DNA from: an uncultured Eubacteriales bacterium
GTDB lineage: Bacteria > Bacillota > Clostridia > Oscillospirales > Acutalibacteraceae
DNA: 64,000 bases
Assembly: GCA_910584745.1 (NCBI GenBank)
Contig: CAJUDG010000001.1
Coordinates: 286,511-350,510, forward strand
Direction: 5' to 3'
The notes beneath the pieces are model-generated. The model made no database searches. It was not told where the DNA came from and worked only from the letters and a program-made list of their open reading frames with translations. Within the stretch, counting starts at the first letter, position 1. Each line of letters opens with the position of its first letter. The position numbers and the translations under genes were made by a program. Of this stretch, positions 7,678 through 16,615 are shown piece after piece.

Positions 7678-9669
7678 CTATGTTCCTGCTTTCCCGCCCA
7701 AAATCACGACCGGCTCCACCCGCAGATTGAACCCCACCATCACCAGGGACAGAACAGTGATCAAAATAACCAGTATTAGCGGGATTCCCACCGCCAGCGT
7801 CTGGAGCGGCACAGGCTCAACATCCTGCACCTCGATGACCTGGTTCCATTTGTTCGTCCAGTCGCTGTACTTGGTGTGGTATACGGAGTAGCTGCTCTCC
7901 TGGCCTTTATCGCTGTCCAGGTCCACGGTGCCGACTATCAGAGTTCCCAATCTGCTCCCCAAAATAGTGCCCGCCAGTGCCAGCACCAGGATCCCGGCCA
8001 TAAGTGAGACCCGGCACTGGTGCTTCGTCATGCCCAGCCCGCGCTCAATGGCGGTGCGGCGGCGCTCGCGGATGATGAAGAAGTATAACAGCAGGATTAT
8101 CACCGCCACAGCCGATGCCGCTCCCACCGCGCACAGCAGCAGGGCGGCGGTGCGGGCGCGCTCCAAAGGCGGCATGACCTGCTCATATCCGTTGTCGGAA
8201 TAGGTGATCTCCAGCAGCTCGGCCTCCGGCACGGCCTCGTGAAGCTTCCGGTCAAACTCGGAAATACTGCCGTTGGGGATCTGGAAGGACACATAAGTGC
8301 CGGTCATGGGGCCATAATAGGCGATATTCTTCTGCTGCGTGTCCCCCAGGGACTTGGCGGGGATTATCATGCAGTTGGCGGCAAGGTCGATGTCCCCGGT
8401 GTCCAGGCCCTCCAGGTCCATCGTAAACGTGCCTACGATCTGATAGGCCCCGCCGGCGTAGGTGATATAGGTCCTGCCCTCTGAGCTGAAAAAGCTGAAG
8501 GGATCAAAGTAAGTGTCGTTCCCCAGGGCATCGAACTTACTGGCAGGGTAGTTTTTTAAAGCCATCTTGATTGAGAACTGTAATTCGCTGCTGGGGCCCG
8601 GCACAAACTGGTTGAAATCCCTGCCGTCGTGTTTCCTGTTCCAGCTTTCGGGGATGAGACAGACGTGGACCCCCTCGTCGAATTCCTCCTGGGTAATGGC
8701 CCGGCCATCCCTGATCTTCAGCCGCTTTGCCTGCCAGGAGGGGAGCAGGTCCATGTTGTTGGTGGCAATGGCAGGATAATAGGTGTCCTTGTTCCGCAGG
8801 TTATTCATCAACTCCAGCCACGGGCCGAAGGAGTAGCTTTCGTCCTCATGCTGGATCATGGTCCCCATCCGCTGAAAGTCCACCGGTGAGCCGCCGGGGG
8901 TATGGCTGGTGACGAAGGAGCCGTCCCCGTCCTGATAAAACAGGTGGAACCCGGGAGCCTCCCCCTCCGCCGGCGTGCCGTCGGGGTCGTACTGGGAGGA
9001 GTAGATCGAGGGCATGGGAACGAATTCGGCGATGTGGTGCTCCATGCAGGATTCCATCTTGAGTACGGCCATATACCTCTCCCCCGCCTGAATGGGTATG
9101 GGTTCGCTGGAATAGTGCTGACACAGGGTCAGGGTCTCCGACTGCCACTCATAGCCATATAACTGCCGGAGGACCCGCATGGAAACAGGTGCACCGCCAG
9201 CACTGTCCTTTAAGGCCTCCAGCTCTACCAATATGGGGTCCTCCGGGCCGGGAGGCTCTGACGTGAAGATGATGCCGTCGGATTTTACGACTGTGCTCCC
9301 AATGCCGACGCTTGCGACGCCCACCTGACCCATGTAGAACAGCCGCTCCTCCGGGGGAATGACGTAGTCCGCCCCCTCAAAGTCCAGCACGTCTATGGGG
9401 ATGATCTCATCATACACATCATAGATCGCGCTCCCCTGGGCCCCGCAGCCGTACTCACACGACACCCTGCGGGTGTAGGAGGGGCGCTGTGTCACCATGC
9501 CAAGGGTGGTGTACTGCTCCTCCACCGCTTCGATCTGGGCCCGGGCCTGCAAATACAGCACCGAACCAAACGTCAGCATAATGGTCACTGCGGCCAGCAG
9601 CAGCACAAACAATAATGTCTTCACCGGCGTGCGCAAAAGCTGCCGGATACTCATGCGGATATGAAACAT
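7678..9669 (-). CDS. ABC transporter permease, FtsX/MacB-like (large, pair 1)
   Basis: 663 residues from MFHIRMSIRQLL; an upstream in-frame start exists but lies inside the preceding gene, and the chosen ATG follows a GGGGGG/AAGGAAG region directly after the previous stop codon. Topology is MacB-like: helix 1 (TLLFVLLLAAVTIMLTFGS), a large extracytoplasmic domain, then three helices with the coupling segment IRERRRTAIERGLGMTKHQ. The C-terminal half and architecture match the 3776-5716 permease, indicating an old duplication. Small residues and acidic loops dominate the ectodomain. Substrate unknown. Confidence 0.85.
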   Translation of the reverse strand: MFHIRMSIRQLLRTPVKTLLFVLLLAAVTIMLTFGSVLYLQARAQIEAVEEQYTTLGMVTQRPSYTRRVSCEYGCGAQGSAIYDVYDEIIPIDVLDFEGADYVIPPEERLFYMGQVGVASVGIGSTVVKSDGIIFTSEPPGPEDPILVELEALKDSAGGAPVSMRVLRQLYGYEWQSETLTLCQHYSSEPIPIQAGERYMAVLKMESCMEHHIAEFVPMPSIYSSQYDPDGTPAEGEAPGFHLFYQDGDGSFVTSHTPGGSPVDFQRMGTMIQHEDESYSFGPWLELMNNLRNKDTYYPAIATNNMDLLPSWQAKRLKIRDGRAITQEEFDEGVHVCLIPESWNRKHDGRDFNQFVPGPSSELQFSIKMALKNYPASKFDALGNDTYFDPFSFFSSEGRTYITYAGGAYQIVGTFTMDLEGLDTGDIDLAANCMIIPAKSLGDTQQKNIAYYGPMTGTYVSFQIPNGSISEFDRKLHEAVPEAELLEITYSDNGYEQVMPPLERARTAALLLCAVGAASAVAVIILLLYFFIIRERRRTAIERGLGMTKHQCRVSLMAGILVLALAGTILGSRLGTLIVGTVDLDSDKGQESSYSVYHTKYSDWTNKWNQVIEVQDVEPVPLQTLAVGIPLILVILITVLSLVMVGFNLRVEPVVILGGKAGT

Positions 9670-9677
9670 AAGCCCCC

Positions 9678-10838
9678 CTATTCTTCCTTGGTCAGGAGTG
9701 TCAGCGTATCGAAGCGGAACAGGAACAAGAGAGCCAGCGCCGTACCCCCCGCCGCACATATGCTGAACGCCCCTATGACGAGCCCCGCCTGCCAGGGCGG
9801 CAGGTCCAGCACCAGGGACAGTATCAGCATAGCCAGCAGACAGCCCGTGAACTGCACGAGCACCGTGCTGCAGAAATGGGCGGCGGCGTTTAGGAATTTG
9901 GGCCGTCCCAGGGAGCTGGTTATGGCTATCTGGCGGCGGCAGCTCCGCAGCGAGAGGAAGGTGACCATCGCCATGATCGATGTCACCAGCCCGAAAAAGG
10001 GCGCCAAAAACATAAGGTACAGCTCAAGGCTCTCCCTGAGCTCTCCGGAGGTCCTTATGTACCTTTCGTCATCCATGGACACCGCGTCCCCCTCTATTCC
10101 CGGGTCAGCCACGGCACTGCGCTCATGAAACCCCATTCTTTCTAACGCGGCCTTATATTCGTTCAGCTCACGCGGCTCCTCTATCACCGCGGAGAAGGAG
10201 CTGTACCTGAACATATTATCTGGAAGGGAGAGCCCTGCGACGTTCCGCAGCCAGTCCGCCGACATAACGGCCCTCACGGTATCCCGCTCCCCCGGATAGG
10301 TGGCGATCAAGGTCACAGAATAGCCGCCGACTTTCATGACCGCGCCAGCATCCACGTCCGGCACGGAAAATTCCAGGCGGAACTTGTCGCCCAGCTTCCA
10401 GCCGTTCTTCCCGGCAATGTCATCTCTTAGGGCGATCACCGGCTTTCCGCTCATAGGGAAGCTCTCGTCCCAGCCGTCCATAAAAGTGAAGTCCGACCCG
10501 TCAAGGCTGTCCAAGGTGTTGGTCCCGTAAATACTCCCGACCGGTTCGGCAGTAAACTCTGTGGCGGTGTAGACAGGGTCCCGCACGCCGCTTTCCAGCA
10601 GATGATCCACATCCCTTGCCTGGATGCGCAGGCCCTCGTGAAGGTAGCCGTCCCGGTTGGTGACGCGCACGGTCACCGGCATCTGCCGGGCCAGGTTGTC
10701 CAGGGCCTCCTCCGTGACCTGGATGTTCCGCAGGTACAGGGCCATGCCGCACACCATCAGGGCGGACACGCAGGCAATGAGTATGGAGCGCGCCGGGGCG
10801 CGGGTGATGTTGCATTTTATCTCCCAGGGTAAGAGCAT
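9678..10838 (-). CDS. ABC transporter permease, FtsX/MacB-like (small, pair 1)
   Basis: 386 residues from MLLPWEIKCN; this ATG has AGGTG 6 nt upstream, whereas the GTG three codons earlier has none. An N-terminal helix (SILIACVSALMVCGMALYLR), an ectodomain of about 230 residues, then three helices with coupling segment SCRRQIAITSSLGRPK. First gene of the ABC operon, about 52 bp from a perfect promoter. It probably pairs with the large permease immediately downstream. It ends in the TAG that also forms part of the next gene's ribosome-binding region. Confidence 0.85.
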   Translation of the reverse strand: MLLPWEIKCNITRAPARSILIACVSALMVCGMALYLRNIQVTEEALDNLARQMPVTVRVTNRDGYLHEGLRIQARDVDHLLESGVRDPVYTATEFTAEPVGSIYGTNTLDSLDGSDFTFMDGWDESFPMSGKPVIALRDDIAGKNGWKLGDKFRLEFSVPDVDAGAVMKVGGYSVTLIATYPGERDTVRAVMSADWLRNVAGLSLPDNMFRYSSFSAVIEEPRELNEYKAALERMGFHERSAVADPGIEGDAVSMDDERYIRTSGELRESLELYLMFLAPFFGLVTSIMAMVTFLSLRSCRRQIAITSSLGRPKFLNAAAHFCSTVLVQFTGCLLAMLILSLVLDLPPWQAGLVIGAFSICAAGGTALALLFLFRFDTLTLLTKEE

Positions 10839-10889
10839 AGGGTGCACCTATGGCGGCAGAAGCCGTGTCTTTCAATTAATATGTGTTTA

Positions 10890-10918
10890 ATTATAACAAA
10901 AGCAAAAAAGATTGTCAA
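10890..10918 (-). promoter_or_regulatory. Promoter of the five-gene ABC operon
   Basis: Minus strand TTGACA (10913-10918), 17 bp, TATAAT (10890-10895), a perfect match to the vegetative consensus, about 50 bp before the first permease. No two-component regulator gene is adjacent, unlike typical bacitracin-type efflux operons. Confidence 0.85.
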
Positions 10919-11024
10919 GGCCTTACAAATGGAAAATTACAGTTACATGGCTACCACTACATTTACCAACGCGCGGGTTTCTGAAAGAGCCGAAATACTG
11001 GCTTGGTTTGTGAACGAAAACAAC

Positions 11025-11198
11025 CTATTCTTCATACCAAAGGACAGCTTCATGGATTCCGTCATAAGCAAGAAACGGCTTGCCCAGCGTCTTGGCCTTT
11101 ATGTTAAGCGAGTAAACATTACTTAGAACGGTAATCCCAGCGAGGGCTGCGAACATGACGCCCGCCGCAATAATCAGGCCGGATATGTTTTGAGGCAT
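11025..11198 (-). pseudogene. Short membrane peptide resembling the N-terminus of a TraG/VirD4-type coupling protein
   Basis: 57 residues from MPQNISG; this ATG has AAGGA 7 nt upstream, while the ATG six codons earlier has no Shine-Dalgarno. A single helix (LIIAAGVMFAALAGITVLSN) is followed by VYSLNIKAKTLG. The helix plus NxYSLNxxKxKTxG pattern resembles, from memory, the start of VirD4/TraG coupling proteins of Firmicutes conjugative elements, whose ATPase domain is absent here. After that point the sequence becomes unrelated and stops. It may be the stump of a deleted conjugation gene, or a genuine small membrane protein. No promoter was recognised. Confidence 0.4.
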
Positions 11199-11218
11199 AA
11201 AAAATTCCTTTTTCATTT

Positions 11219-11256
11219 ACAAAAGGCTGTTTTCATGCAGCCTTTTGTGATATAAT
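11219..11256 (+). promoter_or_regulatory. Extended -10 promoter with adjacent inverted repeat, before the URO-D-like gene
   Basis: A perfect 11-bp inverted repeat, ACAAAAGGCTG / CAGCCTTTTGT (11219-11229 and 11238-11248), ends directly against an extended -10 element, TGA-TATAAT (11248-11256). The -35 position has no good hexamer, which is usual with an extended -10. The repeat occupies the place where a repressor or activator would bind. Confidence 0.55.
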
Positions 11257-11296
11257 GGAACTATCAATTATACTTTTTTCAAAGGGGTCGATACAT

Positions 11297-12262
11297 ATGA
11301 CGAAAAGGCAAAGGGTCCTGGCGGTGCTGCACGGTGAAAAGCCCGACCATATCCCGGTAGGTTTTTCTCTGCATTTCCCGGCAGACCAGAATGCCGGGGA
11401 GGCCGGAGTGCGGGCTCATCTGGAGTTTTTCCGGGAGACGGACGCCGACTTGGTGAAGATCATGAACGAGAATCTTGTGCCCGCCCAGGGGACGATTTCC
11501 GGGCCGGATGACTGGAGCTGCATCGCGCCCATCGGCAGAGAAACGCCTTTCATAAAGAAACAGCTCGACTTTACCAAGAATATTTTGGACCAATACGATG
11601 GGGACGGATATCCCCTCGGTACCCTTCACGGCATTACCGCTTCTTCCATTCACCCCATCGAGCAGGCATATGGGTATGACGGCTCCAGGACCCTGCTGGT
11701 GGAACACCTTCGGGAGAACGAGACTCCTGTGCTGGACGCCATGAAGCGCATTGCCGAGGGGATGTGCCAGCTTGCCTGGGGATATCGTGAGGCCGGTGTG
11801 GACGGTATCTACTATGCGGCTCTGGGCGGCGAGAGCCGGTGGTTCACCGACGAGGAATTTGCCCGGTGGATAGAGCCCTTTGACCGGCTTATCCTCTCCG
11901 AAATACGCAAGGCGGGGTGTGACGTTTTCCTGCATATCTGCAAGGAGCAGCTTAAGATGGAGCGCTACCGGGGCTATGGAGAGCTGTGCGATGTGGTGAA
12001 TTGGGGCGTTTATGAGGCTCCGCTGTCGATGGAGGAGGGTCAAAGGCTGTTCCCAGGTAAGGTGCTGATGGGCGGGCTCCCCAATCGGAGCGGCGTGATG
12101 ACAGACGGAAGTAAAGAACAGCTTGTCAGGGAGGCCCAGCGGCTGATACGGCAGTTTGGTCCCACCAAATTCATTCTCGGCGCGGATTGTACTCTGCCCA
12201 CGGAGCTGCCCTATGAGCGGGTGAGGTGGCTGGCGGAGGCCGCCAGGGAAATCGAGCTATAA
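11297..12262 (+). CDS. Uroporphyrinogen decarboxylase (URO-D)-family protein
   Basis: 322 residues from MTKRQRVLAVL, with AAAGGGG 9 nt upstream. N-terminal pattern RVLAVLHGEKPDHIPVG and C-terminal LGADCTLPTELPYERVRWLAEAA are typical of the large URO-D/MtaA/CmuA superfamily. Members of this 'URO-D family' group in gut Clostridia lack the haem pathway and often act as corrinoid-linked methyltransferases. A conserved HICKEQLKME segment near residue 215 may bind metal or substrate. No corrinoid protein or methyltransferase partner gene is adjacent, so the actual substrate cannot be stated. It is a single-gene unit. Confidence 0.8.
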   Translation: MTKRQRVLAVLHGEKPDHIPVGFSLHFPADQNAGEAGVRAHLEFFRETDADLVKIMNENLVPAQGTISGPDDWSCIAPIGRETPFIKKQLDFTKNILDQYDGDGYPLGTLHGITASSIHPIEQAYGYDGSRTLLVEHLRENETPVLDAMKRIAEGMCQLAWGYREAGVDGIYYAALGGESRWFTDEEFARWIEPFDRLILSEIRKAGCDVFLHICKEQLKMERYRGYGELCDVVNWGVYEAPLSMEEGQRLFPGKVLMGGLPNRSGVMTDGSKEQLVREAQRLIRQFGPTKFILGADCTLPTELPYERVRWLAEAAREIEL

Positions 12263-12357
12263 TACTTGTCTACATATTCTTTTCCTTAGTAAAGCATATA
12301 AGCCAGAAAAAATACCGAGAAATTTACAGGAAGGCGCATACAATATTCTTACAGCAA

Positions 12358-12394
12358 AGAGCGGTTATCAGCTCAAATCGCCGATAACCGCTCT
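12358..12394 (-). terminator. Hairpin between converging genes
   Basis: 12-bp perfect stem AGAGCGGTTATC / GATAACCGCTCT with a 13-nt loop, 26 bp past the DUF4179 gene stop and 96 bp past the URO-D-like gene stop. The minus-strand product is followed by a short T-rich stretch (TTTGCTGT), so it best serves the DUF4179 operon. Confidence 0.6.
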
Positions 12395-12419
12395 CGCTGA
12401 GGCTTTCCCTCTGTATATC

Positions 12420-14075
12420 TTACCCTGCCTGAGAACTCACTGCGCCGTCGGAGCTCTCTTTTGTGATGTCATCCTCTATTTCCGGACGGACGATCCTCGG
12501 GTCATTACCGCGGGGCTGGTTCCATTCCAGGGCCTGCTCCAACACGGCCTCGCCTGTGGCAGGGTCGATGACCTTTACCAAAGCGGGCAGGGCCGGGTCA
12601 AAGCCCTGCTGCCACTCAAAGCTGACTTGATACTGGTTCAGGGGGATATCTTTCAGCCATTCCACTGTCCAACTTCCGTCACTCTGCGGTACATACTCCA
12701 TATAGTACGGCTCACGGCTCCAGTGGAGCTCGTCATTTCGGGTCATGGCGCTGCCGACCCGCCTGCCGTCCTGCCACAGTTCAACGGTCAGATTCCGATA
12801 GCCCGAGCCGGTCAGCAGCCAAAGGCGGTTCTTCTCCTCGCCGTACTCAAAGGCGGACACCAGCAGATCATCAGTCAGGCCCTCAACATTTTCTGCACCG
12901 CAGACATAGCTGGCATAGGGAGGCTCCTTGATATCCTCCGGCGTGCCGGTCACTGCCGTGCCCGCCTGGAAGTCCAGGATAAACACCGCTATCCACTCCT
13001 TGGTATCGTTCTTATCAAAGATGCCCAGCACCACCTTGCGGGTCTCGTCTTGCCGCACGCCGCCCATGAACCAGGTTTGGCGTTCGCCGCCGTCTGCCAG
13101 CTGGGCCGTCTTGCCGGCTCCTGCTGCCCCCAGGCTTCTGCCGTCGTCAAAGCGGACCGCGCAGGAAGGGTTATTGTACTTTTCGGACACGTCAAAGGTG
13201 AATGTGGAACCGGCGGGGCCCGCCTCTGCGGACAAGAAGGTGACCCCGTTCATCTCCACCGGCCCCTGGAGCTTCTGCACGACGGCGTCGTTCTTCTCAA
13301 CCGTAAAGCTGAGCTGGAAGGGGGTGTTGTTCACCAAGCGGGTCAGGCCGGTTGCCCCGTCCTCAATCCCCTGGCTGCAAAGGGTAACCTCCAGGCGGTC
13401 TAAATCCTGATACTTTTCCGGTACCCGGAAGCCCCGCTGGGAGATGTACTTTCCGTCTTCTACCTTCTGCCACCAGCCGCTGGCGGTGGTCTCGTAAAAG
13501 TCCTCGGACACATACTCCCGGGTATCCTCGTCCCACTGTACCTGGGGGTCGCCATTCAGAAGAACATTATAGTATTCGCTCCAACTATTGCTGTAGACGG
13601 TATCAGAGCAGCCGTCCACTTCCATGATAAGCCCCGCGTAGACGAACACACCGTCGTAGTAGACCTGATCTACACTGACAGTTACTGGGCTCTGTCCCAG
13701 GCCTCCGGCAGGCACCTGGACGGTGTCCTCCCCGGCGGGTACGGCATAATCGTTCAGGCTGTGCTGGACTTCCCGCATATTATCAGAGACAGCACCCCGG
13801 TTGAAGGTCTCAAATACCTCGCCAATAAATGGCAGGCTCTCGGCAAAGGCGGGGAAGAAGGCGTTGGTGCCGATAAGCAAGACCATGACAGATGCCACGG
13901 CGCTAAGGGAGATGGCGAGCCTCCGGAGGCCGGTGTGCTTTTTCTTTCGGCAAAGCGGAGCCTGCTCCAGCTCAGTCCAGCTGGTTTCCCGCATCAGCTC
14001 CAATGTCCTTTCCAGCAGTTCAGGGCTGGGCGAATTGGCGCTTAATATCCTCTGAGCAGAATTTTCTATATTCAT
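12420..14075 (-). CDS. DUF4179 domain protein, probable anti-sigma factor
   Basis: 551 residues. A cytoplasmic N-terminus of about 50 residues is followed by a single helix (LAISLSAVASVMVLLIGTNAFF) at about residues 52-75 and a large extracytoplasmic domain. PAFAESLPFIGEVFETFN just after the helix is the hallmark of DUF4179. Start has GGAGA 5 nt upstream. It lies 13 bp downstream of an ECF sigma gene, the usual arrangement where DUF4179 proteins hold the sigma factor at the membrane and sense an envelope signal. The function as anti-sigma is by context; the signal is unknown. Confidence 0.8.
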   Translation of the reverse strand: MNIENSAQRILSANSPSPELLERTLELMRETSWTELEQAPLCRKKKHTGLRRLAISLSAVASVMVLLIGTNAFFPAFAESLPFIGEVFETFNRGAVSDNMREVQHSLNDYAVPAGEDTVQVPAGGLGQSPVTVSVDQVYYDGVFVYAGLIMEVDGCSDTVYSNSWSEYYNVLLNGDPQVQWDEDTREYVSEDFYETTASGWWQKVEDGKYISQRGFRVPEKYQDLDRLEVTLCSQGIEDGATGLTRLVNNTPFQLSFTVEKNDAVVQKLQGPVEMNGVTFLSAEAGPAGSTFTFDVSEKYNNPSCAVRFDDGRSLGAAGAGKTAQLADGGERQTWFMGGVRQDETRKVVLGIFDKNDTKEWIAVFILDFQAGTAVTGTPEDIKEPPYASYVCGAENVEGLTDDLLVSAFEYGEEKNRLWLLTGSGYRNLTVELWQDGRRVGSAMTRNDELHWSREPYYMEYVPQSDGSWTVEWLKDIPLNQYQVSFEWQQGFDPALPALVKVIDPATGEAVLEQALEWNQPRGNDPRIVRPEIEDDITKESSDGAVSSQAG

Positions 14076-14088
14076 ACTGTTCTCCTCT

Positions 14089-14607
14089 CTATTGCAGTCG
14101 TTTTTCCAGAGCCGCTCTGGCCCGGCTCAGTCGGATACGCACCGCGTTGGGCGAGCATCCCAGCACTTTAGCGGCTTCTTTGGTGGAAAGCCCGCCGAAG
14201 TAGATAAGCTCCAAGACCTCCCGGTGCTTTTTCGGCAGATTCCCAAGCTCCAGCAGCAGTTCTTTATCCTCGCTGGATGAGAACTCTATCCCTTCAGCCG
14301 CCTCCATGGGGAGGGTCTCGTGACGCTTCTTGGTACGCCACAGCATCTTGCAGCAGTATATTGCTGCCCGGGAAAACCATACCCGGCCCTGCTGCTCGCT
14401 TTCAAACACAGGGCGTTTACGCACATAGCTCAGGAAGACCTCCTGGAAGACGTCTTCAGCATCCTCCCGGGTACCGGTTTTAGCCACGGCAATGGCGTAT
14501 ACTGTGCGGGAATACACAGTTATCACTTCTTCCATAGTAAGGGGGACGGCATGGGATCCGTACTGTTGGCCGTTCTGCTCTTTCCCTGCCGTCTGAATCA
14601 TATCCAT
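14089..14607 (-). CDS. ECF (sigma-70 family) RNA polymerase sigma factor
   Basis: 172 residues. Region 2: VITVYSRTVYAIAVAKTGTREDAEDVFQEVF with the DAEDVFQEVF core; region 4: LPKKHREVLELIYFGGLSTKEAAKVLGCSPNAVRIRLSRAR, a standard helix-turn-helix, at residues 125-165. There is no extra domain. AAAGGAG lies 8 nt before the ATG. Upstream, TATAAT on the minus strand (14723-14728) may be its -10; the -35 is weak. Paired with DUF4179, it probably controls an envelope-stress regulon. Regulated genes are not identifiable here. Confidence 0.88.
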   Translation of the reverse strand: MDMIQTAGKEQNGQQYGSHAVPLTMEEVITVYSRTVYAIAVAKTGTREDAEDVFQEVFLSYVRKRPVFESEQQGRVWFSRAAIYCCKMLWRTKKRHETLPMEAAEGIEFSSSEDKELLLELGNLPKKHREVLELIYFGGLSTKEAAKVLGCSPNAVRIRLSRARAALEKRLQ

Positions 14608-14782
14608 ATGGGATTCTCCTTTCTTTATTGAGATAAGGGATCCTCCGCGCGGTTCACCTATAATACTGCCGTAGAGGGGCAGAATGTTTCAGATTTTTGG
14701 TTGGATGTGCTTTTTTGTATTTATTATAGTGTTAATAACTTTAAAAATCAGCGCAACAAGCACCTGTCTCCGGCATAAAAAG

Positions 14783-14818
14783 GACGGCCCCCGCACCTTC
14801 TCAGATGCAGAGGCCGTC
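14783..14818 (-). terminator. Intrinsic terminator after rqcH
   Basis: Stem GACGGCC / GGCCGTC flanked on both strands by A/T runs; on the minus strand the stem is followed by CTTTTT. It lies about 36 bp past the rqcH stop. Confidence 0.8.
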
Positions 14819-14853
14819 TTTTGCCCTTCGGGCTATCCTTTTTTGTCTGACGC

Positions 14854-16590
14854 TCAGCCGTCCGGGTCCACAAAAACCGTCCTGTAATTCACGTATATCA
14901 CCATGCCCGGCCTTGCCCCCTGGGGCTTGCTGACGTTGCGCACCTGGGTGTAGTCCACCGGCACCTGGGAGGAGCCCTTGGCCCGGCTGTGGCGGGCGGC
15001 GAGAACTGCGGCCTCCTCCATGGCGGTCTCGGTGGGCTTGCGGCCATCTGTCACAAGCACCGTGTGTGAGCCGGGGATGTTCTTTGTGTGGAACCAGACG
15101 TCGTTGTTGTTGGCCATCTTCATGGTCAGGCGGTCGTTCTGGCGGTTGTTGCGGCCCACAAGGATGGTGAAGCCGTCGGAGCTCTGAAAGCTCATTGGGG
15201 CGCTTACGGCGGGCAGGCGCTCCTTTTTGCCGCGGCTGGCCTTTAAGTAGCCCTGCTCCTTGAGCTCGGCGCGGATCTCCATAAGGTCCCGCTCGGTCTC
15301 GGCCCGGGCCAGGGCGTCAAGCACCGATTCGAGATAGGTCAGCTCCCGGCCGGCCAGCTCTATCTGCTCTGTAAGCTTCTCCTCGGCGGTCTTTGCCTTT
15401 CGGTACTCCTTATAGTATTTCTGGGCGTTCTGGTTGGGAGTGAGGGCCGGGTCAAGCTTTATCCTTACCCTGGGCCCGTCCTCCTCGTAGAAGTTTTGCA
15501 GCTCCACTGATTCCATGCCCTTTTCAAGACTGTACAGATTGGCGCTTAGAAGGTCCCCCATCACCCGCAGGCTGTCCCGCTGGGCGCACTGGTCCAGCTC
15601 GGCCTTCTGGGCGCTTATCTTCCTTGACAGCCGCTCGGAGTGGTTGGAGAGCAGCCGCAGAAGGTCCTGCTCCCGCACGCGCATACGCTCCTGCTGGTCC
15701 TTCTCCTGATAGAAGCTGTCCAGCATTTTTGAAAAGCTCTCGCCCTTTCGTATCACAGCCGAGGTGCCGTACTGCTGGATGTCCGTGAAGGAGAAGTCCA
15801 TGGGCTTTTTCTGCATATTTACCGCCATATAGGGCTCGCCGCTTACGTCCTCAACGGTCTCCCTGAGCTTCTGATAGAAGAAGCCTAACCTAAAGAGCTG
15901 CTCCTCGTCCATGGTCATCACCGTCAGCTCCCGGCCCCGGCCAACCCTATGGGCCAGCTCCCGGCAGACCACAGGCGACACCCCCTGAAGGACGCTTAAG
16001 AGCCCCTTTGAGAGCTCCATGTCCCGGGGCAAAGCTTTCAGCGCCGCGGCCAGCTCCTGGGGGGCGGCGGTAAGCATACAGAGCTTGTCCTGAGGCGGGG
16101 GCAGCTGGTAGCTGAGCCCCGGCAGGACAAGGCGCTGGGAGGTCATGGACGCGTCCACCCGCTTCAGCGCGTCGATTATCTTGCCGTCCGGGCCGGTCAG
16201 AATTATGTTGCTGTACCGGCCCATTATCTCCATCGTCAGGGTCAGCACCACCCGGTCCCCAAGCTCGTCTATGCAGTCAAAGTCGAAGTGCAGCAGCCGC
16301 TCCAGCTCCGGCTGGCGTATCTCCCGGAGCTTCGCCCCCAGCAGCCGCTTGCGCAGGAGCATACAGAGCATCGGCGGCTGGGCCGGGTTCTCTAGGGGTA
16401 TCGCGGTCAGGTGCACCCGGGCGCTGTTGGCCCGGGCCGAAAAGAGCACCTTTTCCGCGCCCTCACGGCTTCTAAAAGATATCACAAGCTCCTCGCGGTT
16501 GGGCTGGTGGACCTTGTCCACCCGGGCGCCCAGGAGCCTGTTTTCAAGTTCTTTTTTGATGTGGCGTAGAAACGCGCCGTCTAGTGCCAT
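14854..16590 (-). CDS. rqcH: Rqc2-homolog RqcH (NFACT family)
   Basis: 578 residues, the usual length. The N-terminal NFACT-N domain begins MALDGAFLRHIKKELENRLLGARVDKVHQ-like; a coiled-coil region spans about residues 280-430; the C-terminal NFACT-R domain (about 455-560) contains NDVWFHTKNIPGSHTVL. RqcH binds stalled 50S subunits and adds C-terminal alanine tails to nascent chains for degradation. AAAGGAA precedes the ATG. Last gene of a run DUF1858-trmK-nif3-GNAT-rqcH on one strand with short gaps, followed by a terminator. Confidence 0.93.
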   Translation of the reverse strand: MALDGAFLRHIKKELENRLLGARVDKVHQPNREELVISFRSREGAEKVLFSARANSARVHLTAIPLENPAQPPMLCMLLRKRLLGAKLREIRQPELERLLHFDFDCIDELGDRVVLTLTMEIMGRYSNIILTGPDGKIIDALKRVDASMTSQRLVLPGLSYQLPPPQDKLCMLTAAPQELAAALKALPRDMELSKGLLSVLQGVSPVVCRELAHRVGRGRELTVMTMDEEQLFRLGFFYQKLRETVEDVSGEPYMAVNMQKKPMDFSFTDIQQYGTSAVIRKGESFSKMLDSFYQEKDQQERMRVREQDLLRLLSNHSERLSRKISAQKAELDQCAQRDSLRVMGDLLSANLYSLEKGMESVELQNFYEEDGPRVRIKLDPALTPNQNAQKYYKEYRKAKTAEEKLTEQIELAGRELTYLESVLDALARAETERDLMEIRAELKEQGYLKASRGKKERLPAVSAPMSFQSSDGFTILVGRNNRQNDRLTMKMANNNDVWFHTKNIPGSHTVLVTDGRKPTETAMEEAAVLAARHSRAKGSSQVPVDYTQVRNVSKPQGARPGMVIYVNYRTVFVDPDG

Positions 16591-16615
16591 TTTATGTTCC
16601 TTTCTGTCTGTAGAT

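Noticed and set aside
3597..10918. ABC operon as the exporter of the RiPP
   Set aside because: It has its own promoter, a different base composition and no peptidase domain. Proximity alone is not enough to link it to the precursor.
11297..12262. True haem-pathway uroporphyrinogen decarboxylase (hemE)
   Set aside because: No other haem genes are nearby, and the sequence fits the broader URO-D-like group better than classical HemE.
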